Positions 19,330 through 27,855 of a DNA stretch of 50,069 nucleotides are shown here, piece after piece (position 1 is the stretch's first letter; every line of letters begins with the position of its first letter). The notes beneath the pieces were generated by a model, which worked only from the letters and a program-made list of their open reading frames with translations, was not told the DNA's origin and ran no database searches. The translations under genes and the position numbers were made by a program. The stretch is from assembly GCF_041821145.1 (NCBI RefSeq), contig NZ_JBGUBC010000020.1:1-50069 (forward strand). The letters run 5' to 3'. Origin of the DNA: Halopenitus sp041821145. GTDB taxonomy: Archaea; Halobacteriota; Halobacteria; Halobacteriales; Haloferacaceae.

Positions 19330-19724
19330 GGGTATAGTTGGCAGGTAATTGCGCATTAATGTTCTATCAAAGACGGATCACGTCCCGCTAAATAAAGCCC
19401 GGCCTACCGGAGTGAAAGTAGTCCGATTGCGGTGATGGTTCGTCGAGTACAAGTGGACGTTGAAGCCAGTCGGAACAGCACTCGTCGAGACCCTGCGGGA
19501 AAAAGCAGTGAACGTCAGATAGGGACCCAGTGACCGTAAAAAACTCTTCGCGCTGTTCCCAAAAATCGGGTTAGTCGACGGACTCGAAGACCAACTCGAC
19601 GAACACTGGTCGCTTTGGAGTCTTGCAGAGATAGATGATCTCCTCACACCGTCCCGAAAGGAGGGACTCGCCAGCGTTGAGGGAACGTATATACGACGGG
19701 GAAGAGACACGTCGGGTATATTCG
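19330..19724 (+). other. 395-bp spacer with decayed coding sequence
   Basis: This divergent spacer between mre11 and the Mrr-type gene reads like broken protein-coding DNA on the plus strand. One short frame gives TALVETLREKAVNVR and then a stop; another gives DRKKLFALFPKIGLVDGLED and continues with DEHWSLWSLAEID into the following gene's start. Neither piece has its own start or a recognisable family. It may be a relic of a lost gene or insertion element. A TATATA sequence at 19,689-19,694 could serve the downstream gene. Confidence 0.4.
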
Positions 19725-21089
19725 ATGCCAGTCTTGGATGAGCTCTCCGGGTTCGAGTTTGAGGACGTTATGGAGGACGTCTTCCGGAAACTTGGGTACG
19801 AGAATGTCCGGCAAGCCGAACGGACCGCTGACGAAGGGCGCGACATCCTTATGGAGGAAGTCGTCGATGGGACCCGTCGAGGGATCGTCGTCGAGTGTAA
19901 GCACACAGGGACGGTGGGGCGGCCGGTTGTGCAGAAACTCCACTCGGCGATTGCGACGTTCGAGTTCGATGGACCGAAACGCGGGATGGTCGTGACGACT
20001 GGGCGGTTCACCAACCCGGCGATCGAGTATGCCCAGCGACTCCAGCAGAACGATGATCCGTTCCCGATCGAACTTCTTGACGGTACGGATCTCCGTGAGA
20101 TCGCTGACGAAATCGGTCTTGATCTGTATAATGGTCGGATCGAAATTCTGTGTGAGGAGACGCTCCGGCCGTTCGATCCCGCCGGCAGCGTCGACGCTCA
20201 GGTTCGGGAGGCGTTCCGCGATATCGACAACTTCGATGAGCGTGACCTCCCGGAGCCGTTCTCGCAGGCTGACTTCGAACCGGTCGTCTTGATCACCGCG
20301 CGGACGAACGCAGTCTTCGAGACCTCCGTTGGTGTCGTCCACCGCATCAACGAATTGAACCAGTTCGTCGCGCACGCCGAACACGGGCAGCCTGACGTCC
20401 TCGACGATCGGGTCGCGTCGCTCGTCGCAGACAATCTTCACAGTACCATCGAATTCGACGAGGACCGCTTCGCGGACGATGTCGATGAGATCTCCGTCAA
20501 GCGCTTCGGTCAGACCGAAACCGAGTACAAGGAGTGGGCTGTGGATCGACTCCAGGAGTACCACACGACGACGGTTCGATACACCGGCGATAACAACGTC
20601 ACGTACACCAAGACGTGTGAACCGAATCTCTCAGACATTTCGGTTCAGTCGATTGAGCCAGTGTATCTCCCCGACATTCGCCAGACGACTCAGCTGCAGG
20701 ACTACACCTACCCGTACGAGTACTACGCTGCCGGCCCCTCCCGAGTTACCCTAGAGGACGACATCCATCGGTGTGTACACTGTGAGACCTCAGGCACTGG
20801 TCATGAATACACGTACTGCGAGAACTGTGGCAGCATCAACTGCAGCAGTCACATCAAAACCGAGCGCCTCGAAGGGACGCCCGTCTGTACCGGCTGTGCG
20901 GTCACCGAACGGTTCGCGCTCAAGACGAAGTACTTCTACGACGAAGGCAACCTCGAATCCTTCCGGGAGGAATACGAGCAAATGGCGTTCCACGAGAAAG
21001 CGATGGAAAACAAACCGCTAATGGGAGGGAGCGTCCTCGTCGCTCTGTTGCTTATCTTTGGTGCGCTAATCGCATTCGGCATCGTGTGA
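19725..21089 (+). CDS. Mrr-type restriction endonuclease with zinc-ribbon tail and C-terminal membrane segment
   Basis: The N-terminus (about 1-110) is an Mrr_cat-type PD-(D/E)XK nuclease: GFEFEDVMEDVFRKLGYENV, then D40 in GRDIL, E57-x-K59 in VVECKH, and a later QLHSA-like helix. Mrr proteins cleave methylated or foreign DNA. After a long middle region with no recognised domain, residues about 345-390 hold a zinc-ribbon-like cluster (CVHC, CENCGSINC, CTGC), and the last 20 residues are hydrophobic (MGGSVLVALLLIFGALIAFG), suggesting membrane attachment, which is unusual for a restriction enzyme. An in-frame GTG-type extension reaches back to 19,635, but the ATG at 19,725 starts directly before the nuclease fold. 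It lies 528 bp before a methyltransferase unit on the same strand, though a functional R-M pairing is not shown. Confidence 0.82.
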   Translation: MPVLDELSGFEFEDVMEDVFRKLGYENVRQAERTADEGRDILMEEVVDGTRRGIVVECKHTGTVGRPVVQKLHSAIATFEFDGPKRGMVVTTGRFTNPAIEYAQRLQQNDDPFPIELLDGTDLREIADEIGLDLYNGRIEILCEETLRPFDPAGSVDAQVREAFRDIDNFDERDLPEPFSQADFEPVVLITARTNAVFETSVGVVHRINELNQFVAHAEHGQPDVLDDRVASLVADNLHSTIEFDEDRFADDVDEISVKRFGQTETEYKEWAVDRLQEYHTTTVRYTGDNNVTYTKTCEPNLSDISVQSIEPVYLPDIRQTTQLQDYTYPYEYYAAGPSRVTLEDDIHRCVHCETSGTGHEYTYCENCGSINCSSHIKTERLEGTPVCTGCAVTERFALKTKYFYDEGNLESFREEYEQMAFHEKAMENKPLMGGSVLVALLLIFGALIAFGIV

Positions 21090-21617
21090 CTGAGGTGCGG
21101 ATTGGCTACAAACACGAGCATCGCTCAGATGGAGTCCGCGAAGAAGAGGTCAGGTTGAAGATTCTGTGAGAGTATATTCAATTTCCGGCTTGCCAGCTGA
21201 ATGGATTATTAGGAAGTCCCCGGTTGCGGAGCTATCCTACTGTCCAGTTCCTCCTTTCGCAGGGGGGATTGCGCTACTCCACTTAACATCAAGTACAAGA
21301 TTCGGAGTCCTTGAGCAGGACGACGTCGGTACTGACATCATCAAGAGCGATGATATTGCACAGTTCCTCGGTGCCGTTTTCCTGGTGAGAGTCGGTTTTA
21401 TGACTCCAATATTTCACCGTTGGATCCCCGGATGAAGGCGAAGAGTCAATATTCCGAGTTCTTGTTTGAATGGATTTTTAGGAAGCCTGTAACTGCGCTG
21501 GCGATCCCGGTCTCTAAATCAGTCTCAAATATCTTAATAAGGCTTTAGAGAGTCTGAGTCGCCGGTTTTCCCACACTGACATTTAAATATGGGTCATTCA
21601 TAGACCGGTTGCCGAAA
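21090..21617. other. 528-bp spacer with a decayed direct repeat and a promoter
   Basis: There is no convincing gene here; an 89-codon open frame at 21,166 has no coding character. Two 18-bp imperfect copies of GAATGGATTWTTAGGAAG occur at 21,199-21,216 and 21,468-21,485, 269 bp apart, suggesting an old duplication or insertion scar. The 3' end holds the promoter of the methyltransferase unit. Confidence 0.45.
21582..21589 (+). promoter_or_regulatory. TATA box of the methyltransferase unit
   Basis: TTTAAATA lies about 30 bp before the ATG at 21,618 in an AT-rich setting, a good archaeal TATA box for a leaderless or nearly leaderless transcript. Confidence 0.6.
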
Positions 21618-22151
21618 ATGCCCTCGGAAAGAGACAGCACACATTCCTGTCCGAGGAAGGTGTCCCTAGAAAGGAGTACAGTCCAGCGTCTTTGGGAGCG
21701 TCGTCATCCAGAAGAGCAAACAATTGAGGAGATCATCACGCGACTGCTAACCGAATGCGAAACTCGCCGACCATTAGATGAGTTCCTCGAACAGTACATC
21801 CAGGCACGAGGCGAGACGAATGTCCTAGAGATTACGATTGAGACACACGATTTCCGGTTCGGTGATCTCTGGATCAAGTCGTACGCGAGTATTGAAGACG
21901 AGTTGCCAGAGGTTGTACTCGACACAGATGTCGTCTGCATTGAGGGGCATCCGTATGAACTTCGCTTCGAGGAATTACATGCGACCGATATTGACCTCAG
22001 CCACCGGAAGCTGTACGTTTCAGATAGAATCCTAGGCGAGGATAGTCTCGATCTTGATGCTGGAATCGCAGCTATCCAGGATCACGTCCGTAAGTTGATC
22101 GAAGACGAGTCATACATCAGCCAAGTCGAATCAAGGTTCGAGACATCCTAA
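21618..22151 (+). CDS. Small helical protein coupled to the methyltransferase, function unknown
   Basis: A 177-residue protein without a recognised family. Residues about 13-45 (KVSLERSTVQRLWERRHPEEQTIEEIITRLL) resemble a ribbon-helix-helix or CopG-like DNA-binding element; the rest mixes strands and helices, with a conserved-looking DVVCIEGHPYELRFEEL segment. Its stop overlaps the next start in TAATG, so it is translationally coupled to the methyltransferase and probably acts with it, as a regulator or specificity aid. There is no nuclease motif. The ATG at 21,618 is preferred to an in-frame TTG nine bases earlier because of the TATA spacing. Confidence 0.75.
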   Translation: MPSERDSTHSCPRKVSLERSTVQRLWERRHPEEQTIEEIITRLLTECETRRPLDEFLEQYIQARGETNVLEITIETHDFRFGDLWIKSYASIEDELPEVVLDTDVVCIEGHPYELRFEELHATDIDLSHRKLYVSDRILGEDSLDLDAGIAAIQDHVRKLIEDESYISQVESRFETS

Positions 22152-24433
22152 TGACGACCGATCTCAAAGATACGAATCTCCTCCGCCGCCAACCTGGAGA
22201 TTCTGATTCGCGTGCGCCGTGCGTCGAGAGCCAATCGATCATCGGGATAGATGATGTCGCCGTCGAGTCACCTATCATCCTTGAACAGCCTCAAGTCCCG
22301 TCAAAAGATGAAGCGAGCGCCATCCCCGACCAGACGTGTTCCATCGTCGACGAAGAGATCATCAGGACCGTCACGACGACAGCCGACACGATAGCACCTG
22401 TCCTCGCTGACTTACCTTGCTCTCTTCGGAAACGAACCGAGGCCTGGTGTGAACTTCACGGATTCAATACCGACGATGGGCTTCCAGAGACGACTCTCGC
22501 CCGACAGGCGGTCTACTACATCTTGCTGAAAATCACGCTCTACGAGTGGTATCATCAATTCGGGCCGCTTCCAGAACTTCCTGAGAATACACGTGACGGA
22601 CTCCGCGCTGCCCGTACGCAGATAGATAATCCGGCGTTCGCAGAGTGCGTTCTTGACGAGGTCATTTGGCTCGCCGGAGAGAGTGCGGTTGAAGGTGTCG
22701 TCGAGACACGTGATCGATTACTGGAGTCTACTCAACCTGCGGAGGACATCGGGGCGCTCTATGAAGCAATCCTATCCAAGGAGGAACGTCGGCCTCTCGG
22801 TCAGGTTCGAACGCCTCCCAGGGTGGGGAAGACGATGCGTACGTGGGCAGCCAGCGGTGACGACGTCATCCTTGACCCTGGGCTGGGGGCAGGCGGACTT
22901 TCAACTCCGTTCCATCCACGCTGGGAGCTCAACACCGATCCCGATCATATCAACGGAGTTGATCGCAGTCCTCTGTCTCTCCTGATGGGTTCAACAGCGT
23001 TGACACTCGCGCGGCAGTCTCACGATCCGTACACCGCTGATTTCCTCTCCCTCTCACCTAGAGATTTGTCGAGGGACGTGGATGCGGTCGTCTGTAACCC
23101 ACCGTACACCCGGCACCACGCCCTCCCGTCGGATTATAAGGAATCAATTAACGCGCAAGCAGAACAGGAGACCGGACTTGAAATCAGTACAGCGACTCCG
23201 CTGTACGCTTACTTCATATACCACGCCAGGCAGGTCCTCACGAGGGGTGACCGAGCTGCGTTTCTGATACCGCCGAATTTCCTTGCTGCTGACTACGGTG
23301 ACGCGCTGAAGCGGTTCATACTGGCTGAATTTGATATCAAGGCACTGCTTCTGCTTGATCCAGATGACGGTCCGGTGTTTGACGGGGCACTCACAACCGC
23401 CCTCATCGCGTTCCTCGAAGTGCCTGATGAATCGGACGTGTCCGACACGAGGTTTGTCCACGTTGACGGCCAGCTGGACGAGATTTCGATACAGGAGATT
23501 ATACGCGACGGACAGCAGGGCCAGCGAGACTGGGGATTCGTAAACTGTGTTCCCCAGGAAAGCCTCACAGCTGCGGAGAACTGGAAGCCGCTCTTCGAAC
23601 CACTCAGTCTCGACACGAGTATGCTCACGCCGTTTTCGGAGATTGCAGAGATTCACCGCGGGATCATGACCGGCGAAAACGACTTTTTCACATTCACGCA
23701 GACCGACATCGACAAGGTCGGGATTGAAGAACGATATCTCTCGAAGATCGTTCCGAGTCCAAGGATCGTCCGCGGATTCGATTTCCGCCACGACGACTGG
23801 GAACGTCACCAAGACCATGAGGAGGCCGTGTGGCTACTCTATCATCTCGACGCTGTTGACGGCGTCCCACAAACAGTCGACGCTGCCGAAACCGGCTACT
23901 CCGCAGAAGACACACTCGCACCAGAGGCAGCCCCGTCACCAGCCCTCGTCGAGTACTTACAGACAGGGTTGGTTGCGCACCCGACCTTAACCAGTCGAAA
24001 CACTATCCGGACACGGTCGCCGTGGTACCGAGTTGATCGACGAGAGCCTCCCCAGATTCTCATTCCGTACATGTACCGGTCCGGATTCCGCGCCCTCCTG
24101 AACGAAACCGACGCCCGGTACGTGAATAACTACACCGGGATCTACCCTGACACCTCGATCAGCCGAACACAAGTGAAGGCGCTGCTGGCTTACCTGAATA
24201 GTTCGATGGCAGACGAGGTGGTCCGTCGAGATGCTCGCCCCTACGCAGGGATGGACAAACTCGAACCCGGTGATCTCGCGGACGTTCCAGTACTTGATCC
24301 GCGCTCGATCACTGAGGAGACGGTCACAGCTCTCGCCAACCAATTCGATGAACTGCGACAGACCGCGCGTCAGAACGGCTCCCGCACAACAGTCATCAAT
24401 CGTATTGATGCCATACTCGAACAGGAACTGTGA
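22151..24433 (+). CDS. Adenine-specific DNA methyltransferase (Eco57I/N6 type)
   Basis: The enzyme transfers a methyl group from S-adenosylmethionine to adenine N6 in DNA. In the 760 residues, the catalytic region shows AdoMet motif I LDPGLGAGG (D242) and motif IV NPPY at 316-319, followed by the YAYFIYHARQVL and AAFLIPPNFL blocks typical of gamma-class, Type IIG/HsdM-like enzymes. About 230 N-terminal residues are helical with no nuclease motif seen. The C-terminal half (about 500-760), with repeats of the NNYTGIYPD and LLAYLNSSM kind, is a probable target-recognition domain. It may be an orphan or modification-only enzyme, may pair with the Mrr-type nuclease upstream, or may belong to a phage-exclusion system. 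It is coupled to the 177-residue protein before it. Confidence 0.88.
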   Translation: MTTDLKDTNLLRRQPGDSDSRAPCVESQSIIGIDDVAVESPIILEQPQVPSKDEASAIPDQTCSIVDEEIIRTVTTTADTIAPVLADLPCSLRKRTEAWCELHGFNTDDGLPETTLARQAVYYILLKITLYEWYHQFGPLPELPENTRDGLRAARTQIDNPAFAECVLDEVIWLAGESAVEGVVETRDRLLESTQPAEDIGALYEAILSKEERRPLGQVRTPPRVGKTMRTWAASGDDVILDPGLGAGGLSTPFHPRWELNTDPDHINGVDRSPLSLLMGSTALTLARQSHDPYTADFLSLSPRDLSRDVDAVVCNPPYTRHHALPSDYKESINAQAEQETGLEISTATPLYAYFIYHARQVLTRGDRAAFLIPPNFLAADYGDALKRFILAEFDIKALLLLDPDDGPVFDGALTTALIAFLEVPDESDVSDTRFVHVDGQLDEISIQEIIRDGQQGQRDWGFVNCVPQESLTAAENWKPLFEPLSLDTSMLTPFSEIAEIHRGIMTGENDFFTFTQTDIDKVGIEERYLSKIVPSPRIVRGFDFRHDDWERHQDHEEAVWLLYHLDAVDGVPQTVDAAETGYSAEDTLAPEAAPSPALVEYLQTGLVAHPTLTSRNTIRTRSPWYRVDRREPPQILIPYMYRSGFRALLNETDARYVNNYTGIYPDTSISRTQVKALLAYLNSSMADEVVRRDARPYAGMDKLEPGDLADVPVLDPRSITEETVTALANQFDELRQTARQNGSRTTVINRIDAILEQEL

Positions 24434-24508
24434 TGGTGACTGTAGCGGAGACTGCGCAATAATTTGCGGGGAAGTAGAATTATTACGCTCAATCGGGTAT
24501 GATAGCGT

Positions 24509-25054
24509 ATGCCGCCCGGAAACGCGTCCGGCGACGAGCCCGAGTGGGTGGCGACGTGGAAGGATCACGCGTCGGCGTTCGATCGAGTAAAGTCAGTCAC
24601 ACTGACGCTCTCGGAGTCCCGACCCGCCTCCTGGATCGCTGAAGAGGCGGCTGTCACCCCGAACACGGCGCGGGACCATCTGCGCCGACTCATCGATCTC
24701 GGTGTCGTGGTGGCGATCGAGCAGGACGGACCCCGTCACTACTATCCGGATCCGCTGTACACGCGACTTCGAGACGTCCGGGAGTTACTCGAAGACACGA
24801 CAAAACGGGAACTCTCGGAGCAGGCAGCGGCGTTGAAAGAAGACATCTCAGAATGGAAAGCCGGGTATGACGCTGACTCCCCGGACGCACTCCGTGAACG
24901 AACTGTCGCGGAAGACGTCCCGGCTGAACAAGCTCACGAACTCACGCGGGTAGCGAGCGACTGGGAACTCGCTCGGTATCGACTCTCGCTCGTGCAGGAC
25001 GCGATCGAGAACCACGACAGGTGGACGTCTGACCCGTCGTCGTTCACTATATGA
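24509..25054 (+). CDS. DUF7342-type winged-helix transcriptional regulator
   Basis: A 181-residue haloarchaeal protein with an ArsR-like winged helix at about 25-75 (ASWIAEEAAVTPNTARDHLRRLIDLGVV), followed by a helical C-terminus. From memory of haloarchaeal annotation it matches the DUF7342 family, common on plasmids and islands and presumed to be a regulator. Its stop overlaps the start of a small downstream reading frame (ATGA at 25,051-25,054), which here is frameshifted. A TATA-like stretch (ATTATTACG) lies just upstream. The target is unknown. Confidence 0.8.
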   Translation: MPPGNASGDEPEWVATWKDHASAFDRVKSVTLTLSESRPASWIAEEAAVTPNTARDHLRRLIDLGVVVAIEQDGPRHYYPDPLYTRLRDVRELLEDTTKRELSEQAAALKEDISEWKAGYDADSPDALRERTVAEDVPAEQAHELTRVASDWELARYRLSLVQDAIENHDRWTSDPSSFTI

Positions 25055-25193
25055 TCGGTGACCGGGACGCTTCGAAGAACCAGCCCGAGACTGGCGTGAC
25101 TCGATTGACGCGCTCGCCGATCGACTAGATGATTCCGTTCGAACAATCGAGAATTTATTGGTTTTGTATATTTTGAATTCGGAAATAGATTGA
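25051..25193 (+). pseudogene. Frameshifted small partner of the DUF7342 gene
   Basis: The ATG at 25,051 overlaps the DUF7342 stop, as expected for a coupled gene, but the frame ends after 25 codons at a TAG (25,126). In the +2 frame, coding character continues as RFEEPARDWRDSIDALADRL and then a segment ending VLYILNSEID, up to a TGA at 25,191-25,193. A single-base indel near 25,060-25,075 would join the two into a protein of about 47 residues. The short helical product is probably the usual companion of the regulator, now broken. Confidence 0.55.
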
Positions 25194-25466
25194 GAAGTTG
25201 GTGAAGGTACTCCACTGTTTGTTTTAGCCGATCCGGTCGCTTAGACGGTTGAAAACCAACATCTCAGACGATCTGAGGGATATGTCGGATGACTGGTTTC
25301 TCATCCGCGATTGCTACACAAAAGACTCAGACATATATTCGATGGATCTCTTCGGAGGATATTTGATTATAAATTAAAAGACTTGGAGAAGAAGTCCCTT
25401 TTATTCGGATCAACTTCTATTCAAGCAATCTTTTATTACGGACCAGAACGCAAGAGGCGTCGACAG
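25194..25466. other. 273-bp AT-rich spacer with an inverted repeat
   Basis: No gene is supported. It contains a perfect 6-bp-arm inverted repeat CTCAGACGATCTGAG at 25,263-25,277, a possible operator, and a TATA-like TTTATTA at 25,432-25,438 ahead of the next gene. An in-frame extension of that gene reaches 25,311 but lacks coding character. Confidence 0.4.
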
Positions 25467-25760
25467 ATGGGTGATCGGGCGTCTTCGACTACCGAGCCGA
25501 TCTACCAAGATCAGAAATCCAGAAACATGGCAACCCACATTGATGCATTCATCGACGATAGTTCGGACTCGTCGGGTGAGATTCTGACGGCGAAGATCAC
25601 TCGGACAGAAAAACACGGGGCGATCGGCGTTCCCGTGTTCTTTTCAGCGGAGGAACTGGAACGACAGGGAATTGATCCGAATGAATTCGATCGCATTGCG
25701 GTCCGAGTTGAGGACGGATTCATTCTGTTCGATCCCACGGAGTCAGAAGTGAGTGAGTAA
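25467..25760 (+). CDS. Small acidic protein upstream of the integrase cassette
   Basis: This 97-residue acidic protein has no assigned family. The C-terminal 60 residues (ILTAKITRTEKHGAIGVPVF, then a FSAEELERQGIDPNEFDRIAV stretch with FILFDP near the end) look like a small beta-barrel, reminiscent of AbrB/SpoVT-type swapped-hairpin DNA-binding or antitoxin proteins; this is a guess. The ATG at 25,467 sits about 30 bp after a TATA-like TTTATTA; a second in-frame ATG at 25,527 would give a 77-residue form. It precedes the integrase operon by 68 bp on the same strand and may regulate it. Confidence 0.6.
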   Translation: MGDRASSTTEPIYQDQKSRNMATHIDAFIDDSSDSSGEILTAKITRTEKHGAIGVPVFFSAEELERQGIDPNEFDRIAVRVEDGFILFDPTESEVSE

Positions 25761-25828
25761 CGGCGAAATGAACGACGCATCAGGTGGCCACGATGCGAGT
25801 CAAAAGAGGATCAAGGTAGTCACGACCG

Positions 25829-26278
25829 ATGCCAGGGAATAGTTCTGAAACACAGCCGACGATGACGTATCCATCAAAGGATCAGCACGCCCGGTGGAAA
25901 GAGGAAGCCGAGAGGATGGATATGTCTCTTTCAGAGTTCATTCAAGCGATGACTGAGGCCGGGCTGAAGAAATTCGAGGTCAACGTTGAACCCGATGAGT
26001 CCGTTGGTGAGTTGCGCCGCCAGCGAAACGATTTGAAACGCGAATTAGATCGTGCTCGGGAACGGGTTGGGAAGTTAGAAGAGCAGTTGCAAACGAGAGA
26101 GCGCGAAGCGATTCAAGCGTTCGTTGCGAAGCATCCTGGCACCGGACTTGACGACATTATTCAAGAGATAATCGAAACGACATCCGACCGAGTCCCACGG
26201 CAAGTCGAGGAAATGGTGGCCGTTGGAGAACTTCAATACGAAGATGGGGAGTACTATTTGAATGCCGAAATCGAGTAA
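25829..26278 (+). CDS. Integrase-cassette accessory protein with ribbon-helix-helix and coiled coil
   Basis: A 149-residue protein. Residues about 13-45 (MTYPSKDQHARWKEEAERMD then MSLSEFIQAMTEAGLKKF) resemble a ribbon-helix-helix DNA-binding module. They are followed by a coiled coil (about 55-95, rich in Glu, Arg and Leu) and a C-terminal winged-helix-like segment (DDIIQEIIETTSDRVPRQVEEMVAVGELQYEDGEYYL). It overlaps the next gene by 17 bp, so it belongs to the integrase operon. SNJ2-type haloarchaeal integrases are known to be encoded with two small accessory proteins that promote recombination; this is a good candidate for one. Confidence 0.75.
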   Translation: MPGNSSETQPTMTYPSKDQHARWKEEAERMDMSLSEFIQAMTEAGLKKFEVNVEPDESVGELRRQRNDLKRELDRARERVGKLEEQLQTREREAIQAFVAKHPGTGLDDIIQEIIETTSDRVPRQVEEMVAVGELQYEDGEYYLNAEIE

Positions 26279-26717
26279 CCCGCTTCGTCGCATTGGTGTT
26301 TACAAGACTCTCGACCAGGTACCGGACCACTCTCGACTGTATAATTACGCCGCCACCTACGAAAGCCGAGATGTGTGGGCGGAGTACGTTGATCAGGAAC
26401 TCTCAGGGGCCGCGGAAACGGTCCAGTACGAAACAGAGCTCGTAGAGACCTCGTGGAAGGATCATATGCGACAGCGCGGTCGGCATCCCGCACTTGCACG
26501 TCCCGACGATGTTGAGCTGTGGTTTGCCGAGTTAACCGATCGAATGCAGACGAAACGGGCATACAATCCGTACTGGGTTCGGTTGGAGGATTTCTATACG
26601 TACCTACTGTGGCACACGGAGCACCCTCATTCGTATCATCCGCCACGGATGGCCGCTGGAAAGGACGGTGCGACGAGCCGAGTATGGGAGTTCAAAATCG
26701 GTGAGCGTTCGATATGA
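26262..26717 (+). CDS. Integrase-cassette accessory protein resembling the integrase core-binding domain
   Basis: This 151-residue protein lacks any recombinase active site, yet its middle (RQRGRHPALARPDDVELWF, then AYNPYWVRLEDFYTYLLWH and HPHSYHP) aligns by eye with the N-terminal part of the adjacent integrase (TKQGRHPACANDTLVLEF, then TKLNYVNQAYSYFQ and FPHSPDYSP). It therefore looks like a free-standing copy of the SAM-like core-binding domain of a tyrosine recombinase. It may bind att-site DNA beside the catalytic subunit or control directionality. It overlaps the integrase start by 4 bp, so the two are made together. Confidence 0.75.
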   Translation: MPKSSNPLRRIGVYKTLDQVPDHSRLYNYAATYESRDVWAEYVDQELSGAAETVQYETELVETSWKDHMRQRGRHPALARPDDVELWFAELTDRMQTKRAYNPYWVRLEDFYTYLLWHTEHPHSYHPPRMAAGKDGATSRVWEFKIGERSI

Positions 26718-27832
26718 GCAAGGAAAACCAGTCGGTGAACGACCAGCGACGACGGATCGGCGATGAATTTGACCGAGCGGTCGATCCCCTGAAGCAATAC
26801 GATGAGAATTTCACCCAGATGCAGGAAGACGGTGTTGACCCGTTCGAGATGTTTCTGGACGATATCGTGCGAGATAGTCACCGGATGCGGAGTACTGTCG
26901 GCGAATACGAGCGAGCGATACGGCACTTCAAAGAGTACGTGACCAAACAAGGACGGCACCCGGCGTGCGCCAACGACACGCTTGTTCTCGAATTCGCCGA
27001 GTATGAGTTTCAAGACCAGGATAACGGGAAAGACACTGTCAAGACAAAATTAAACTACGTGAACCAGGCGTACTCGTACTTTCAAAGGGAGAACGTGTTC
27101 CCGCACAGTCCGGATTACAGCCCTATTGACAGCGCTTGGGAGAAGATTTCGTGGCCCGATGAGGAAGAGAAGGATTACCCGAAAGTCACGCGGGCAGAAA
27201 TGCGGGACGCGTTAGACGACATTACGCACATGTTCAAGCTCGCTGTGATACTGATGGGCCTCAAATTGGGAATGCGGCAAGGCGAAATCCGGAACGTGAA
27301 GCTGAAAGATTTCCACATCAATAACACTGAATTGCTGAACAATTTCCCTGAATTAGGGAGTCACCGTCGTCTCGACGGGCGGAAAAACGCTATTTTCATC
27401 CCATCGAGATATAATCGCCCAGGGAACAAATCGAGGAACCCACGAATTCTGCCTCTGGATGATGAGATGCGGCGCGTGTTGACGCAGTACCTGTTGATCC
27501 GCCCTGACTGCGGTGAACCGTGGGTGTTTCTTTCACAGACCCATCACGAGCGAATCCGGGATAAAGACGGGATCAACAGGCACTGGAGGGAACAAATCCG
27601 CCCGCACATTTCGGCCGAAGAGTACGAAAAGGAACTGACGAGTCACTTCGGCCGGCACTGGTTCTCCACGTTCTGGAAGATGGAGAACCCGATCGGCAAA
27701 GAATACGCGCAGTATATGCGTGGAGATAAGATTGGTGACGGACGGGAAGGCGACACGATCGACGAGTACCTGCACGCGTACTATCCGGATATCGAAGATC
27801 AGTACCGCAACGAGATCTACAAACTTCTCTAG
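26714..27832 (+). CDS. int: Tyrosine integrase of the haloarchaeal SNJ2 type
   Basis: A site-specific recombinase that inserts or excises the element through a covalent tyrosine-DNA link. The 372-residue protein has an N-terminal core-binding domain (about 55-140) and a catalytic domain with box I R188 in GMRQGEIRN and box II H311-x-x-R314 in HFGRHWF. A C-terminal DEYLHAYYPD segment supplies the nucleophile, probably Y352, with Y356 or Y357 as alternatives. Gene order (two small overlapping genes before int) matches what is described for pleolipovirus SNJ2 and related integrative plasmids. No att duplication was found next to it, and a repeat-bounded segment begins six bases after its stop. 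Confidence 0.9.
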   Translation: MSKENQSVNDQRRRIGDEFDRAVDPLKQYDENFTQMQEDGVDPFEMFLDDIVRDSHRMRSTVGEYERAIRHFKEYVTKQGRHPACANDTLVLEFAEYEFQDQDNGKDTVKTKLNYVNQAYSYFQRENVFPHSPDYSPIDSAWEKISWPDEEEKDYPKVTRAEMRDALDDITHMFKLAVILMGLKLGMRQGEIRNVKLKDFHINNTELLNNFPELGSHRRLDGRKNAIFIPSRYNRPGNKSRNPRILPLDDEMRRVLTQYLLIRPDCGEPWVFLSQTHHERIRDKDGINRHWREQIRPHISAEEYEKELTSHFGRHWFSTFWKMENPIGKEYAQYMRGDKIGDGREGDTIDEYLHAYYPDIEDQYRNEIYKLL

Positions 27833-27838
27833 GAGTGA

Positions 27839-27855
27839 GGCTCTGTTGAAACCCT
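27839..27855 (+). repeat. Left terminal inverted repeat of the 900-bp segment
   Basis: GGCTCTGTTGAAACCCT pairs with the complement of the right end at 15 of 17 positions. Confidence 0.6.

Noticed and set aside
21166..21435. 89-codon open frame in the spacer after the Mrr-type gene
   Set aside because: It has no promoter, an un-haloarchaeal composition (few acidic residues), and a decayed repeat runs through its start region.
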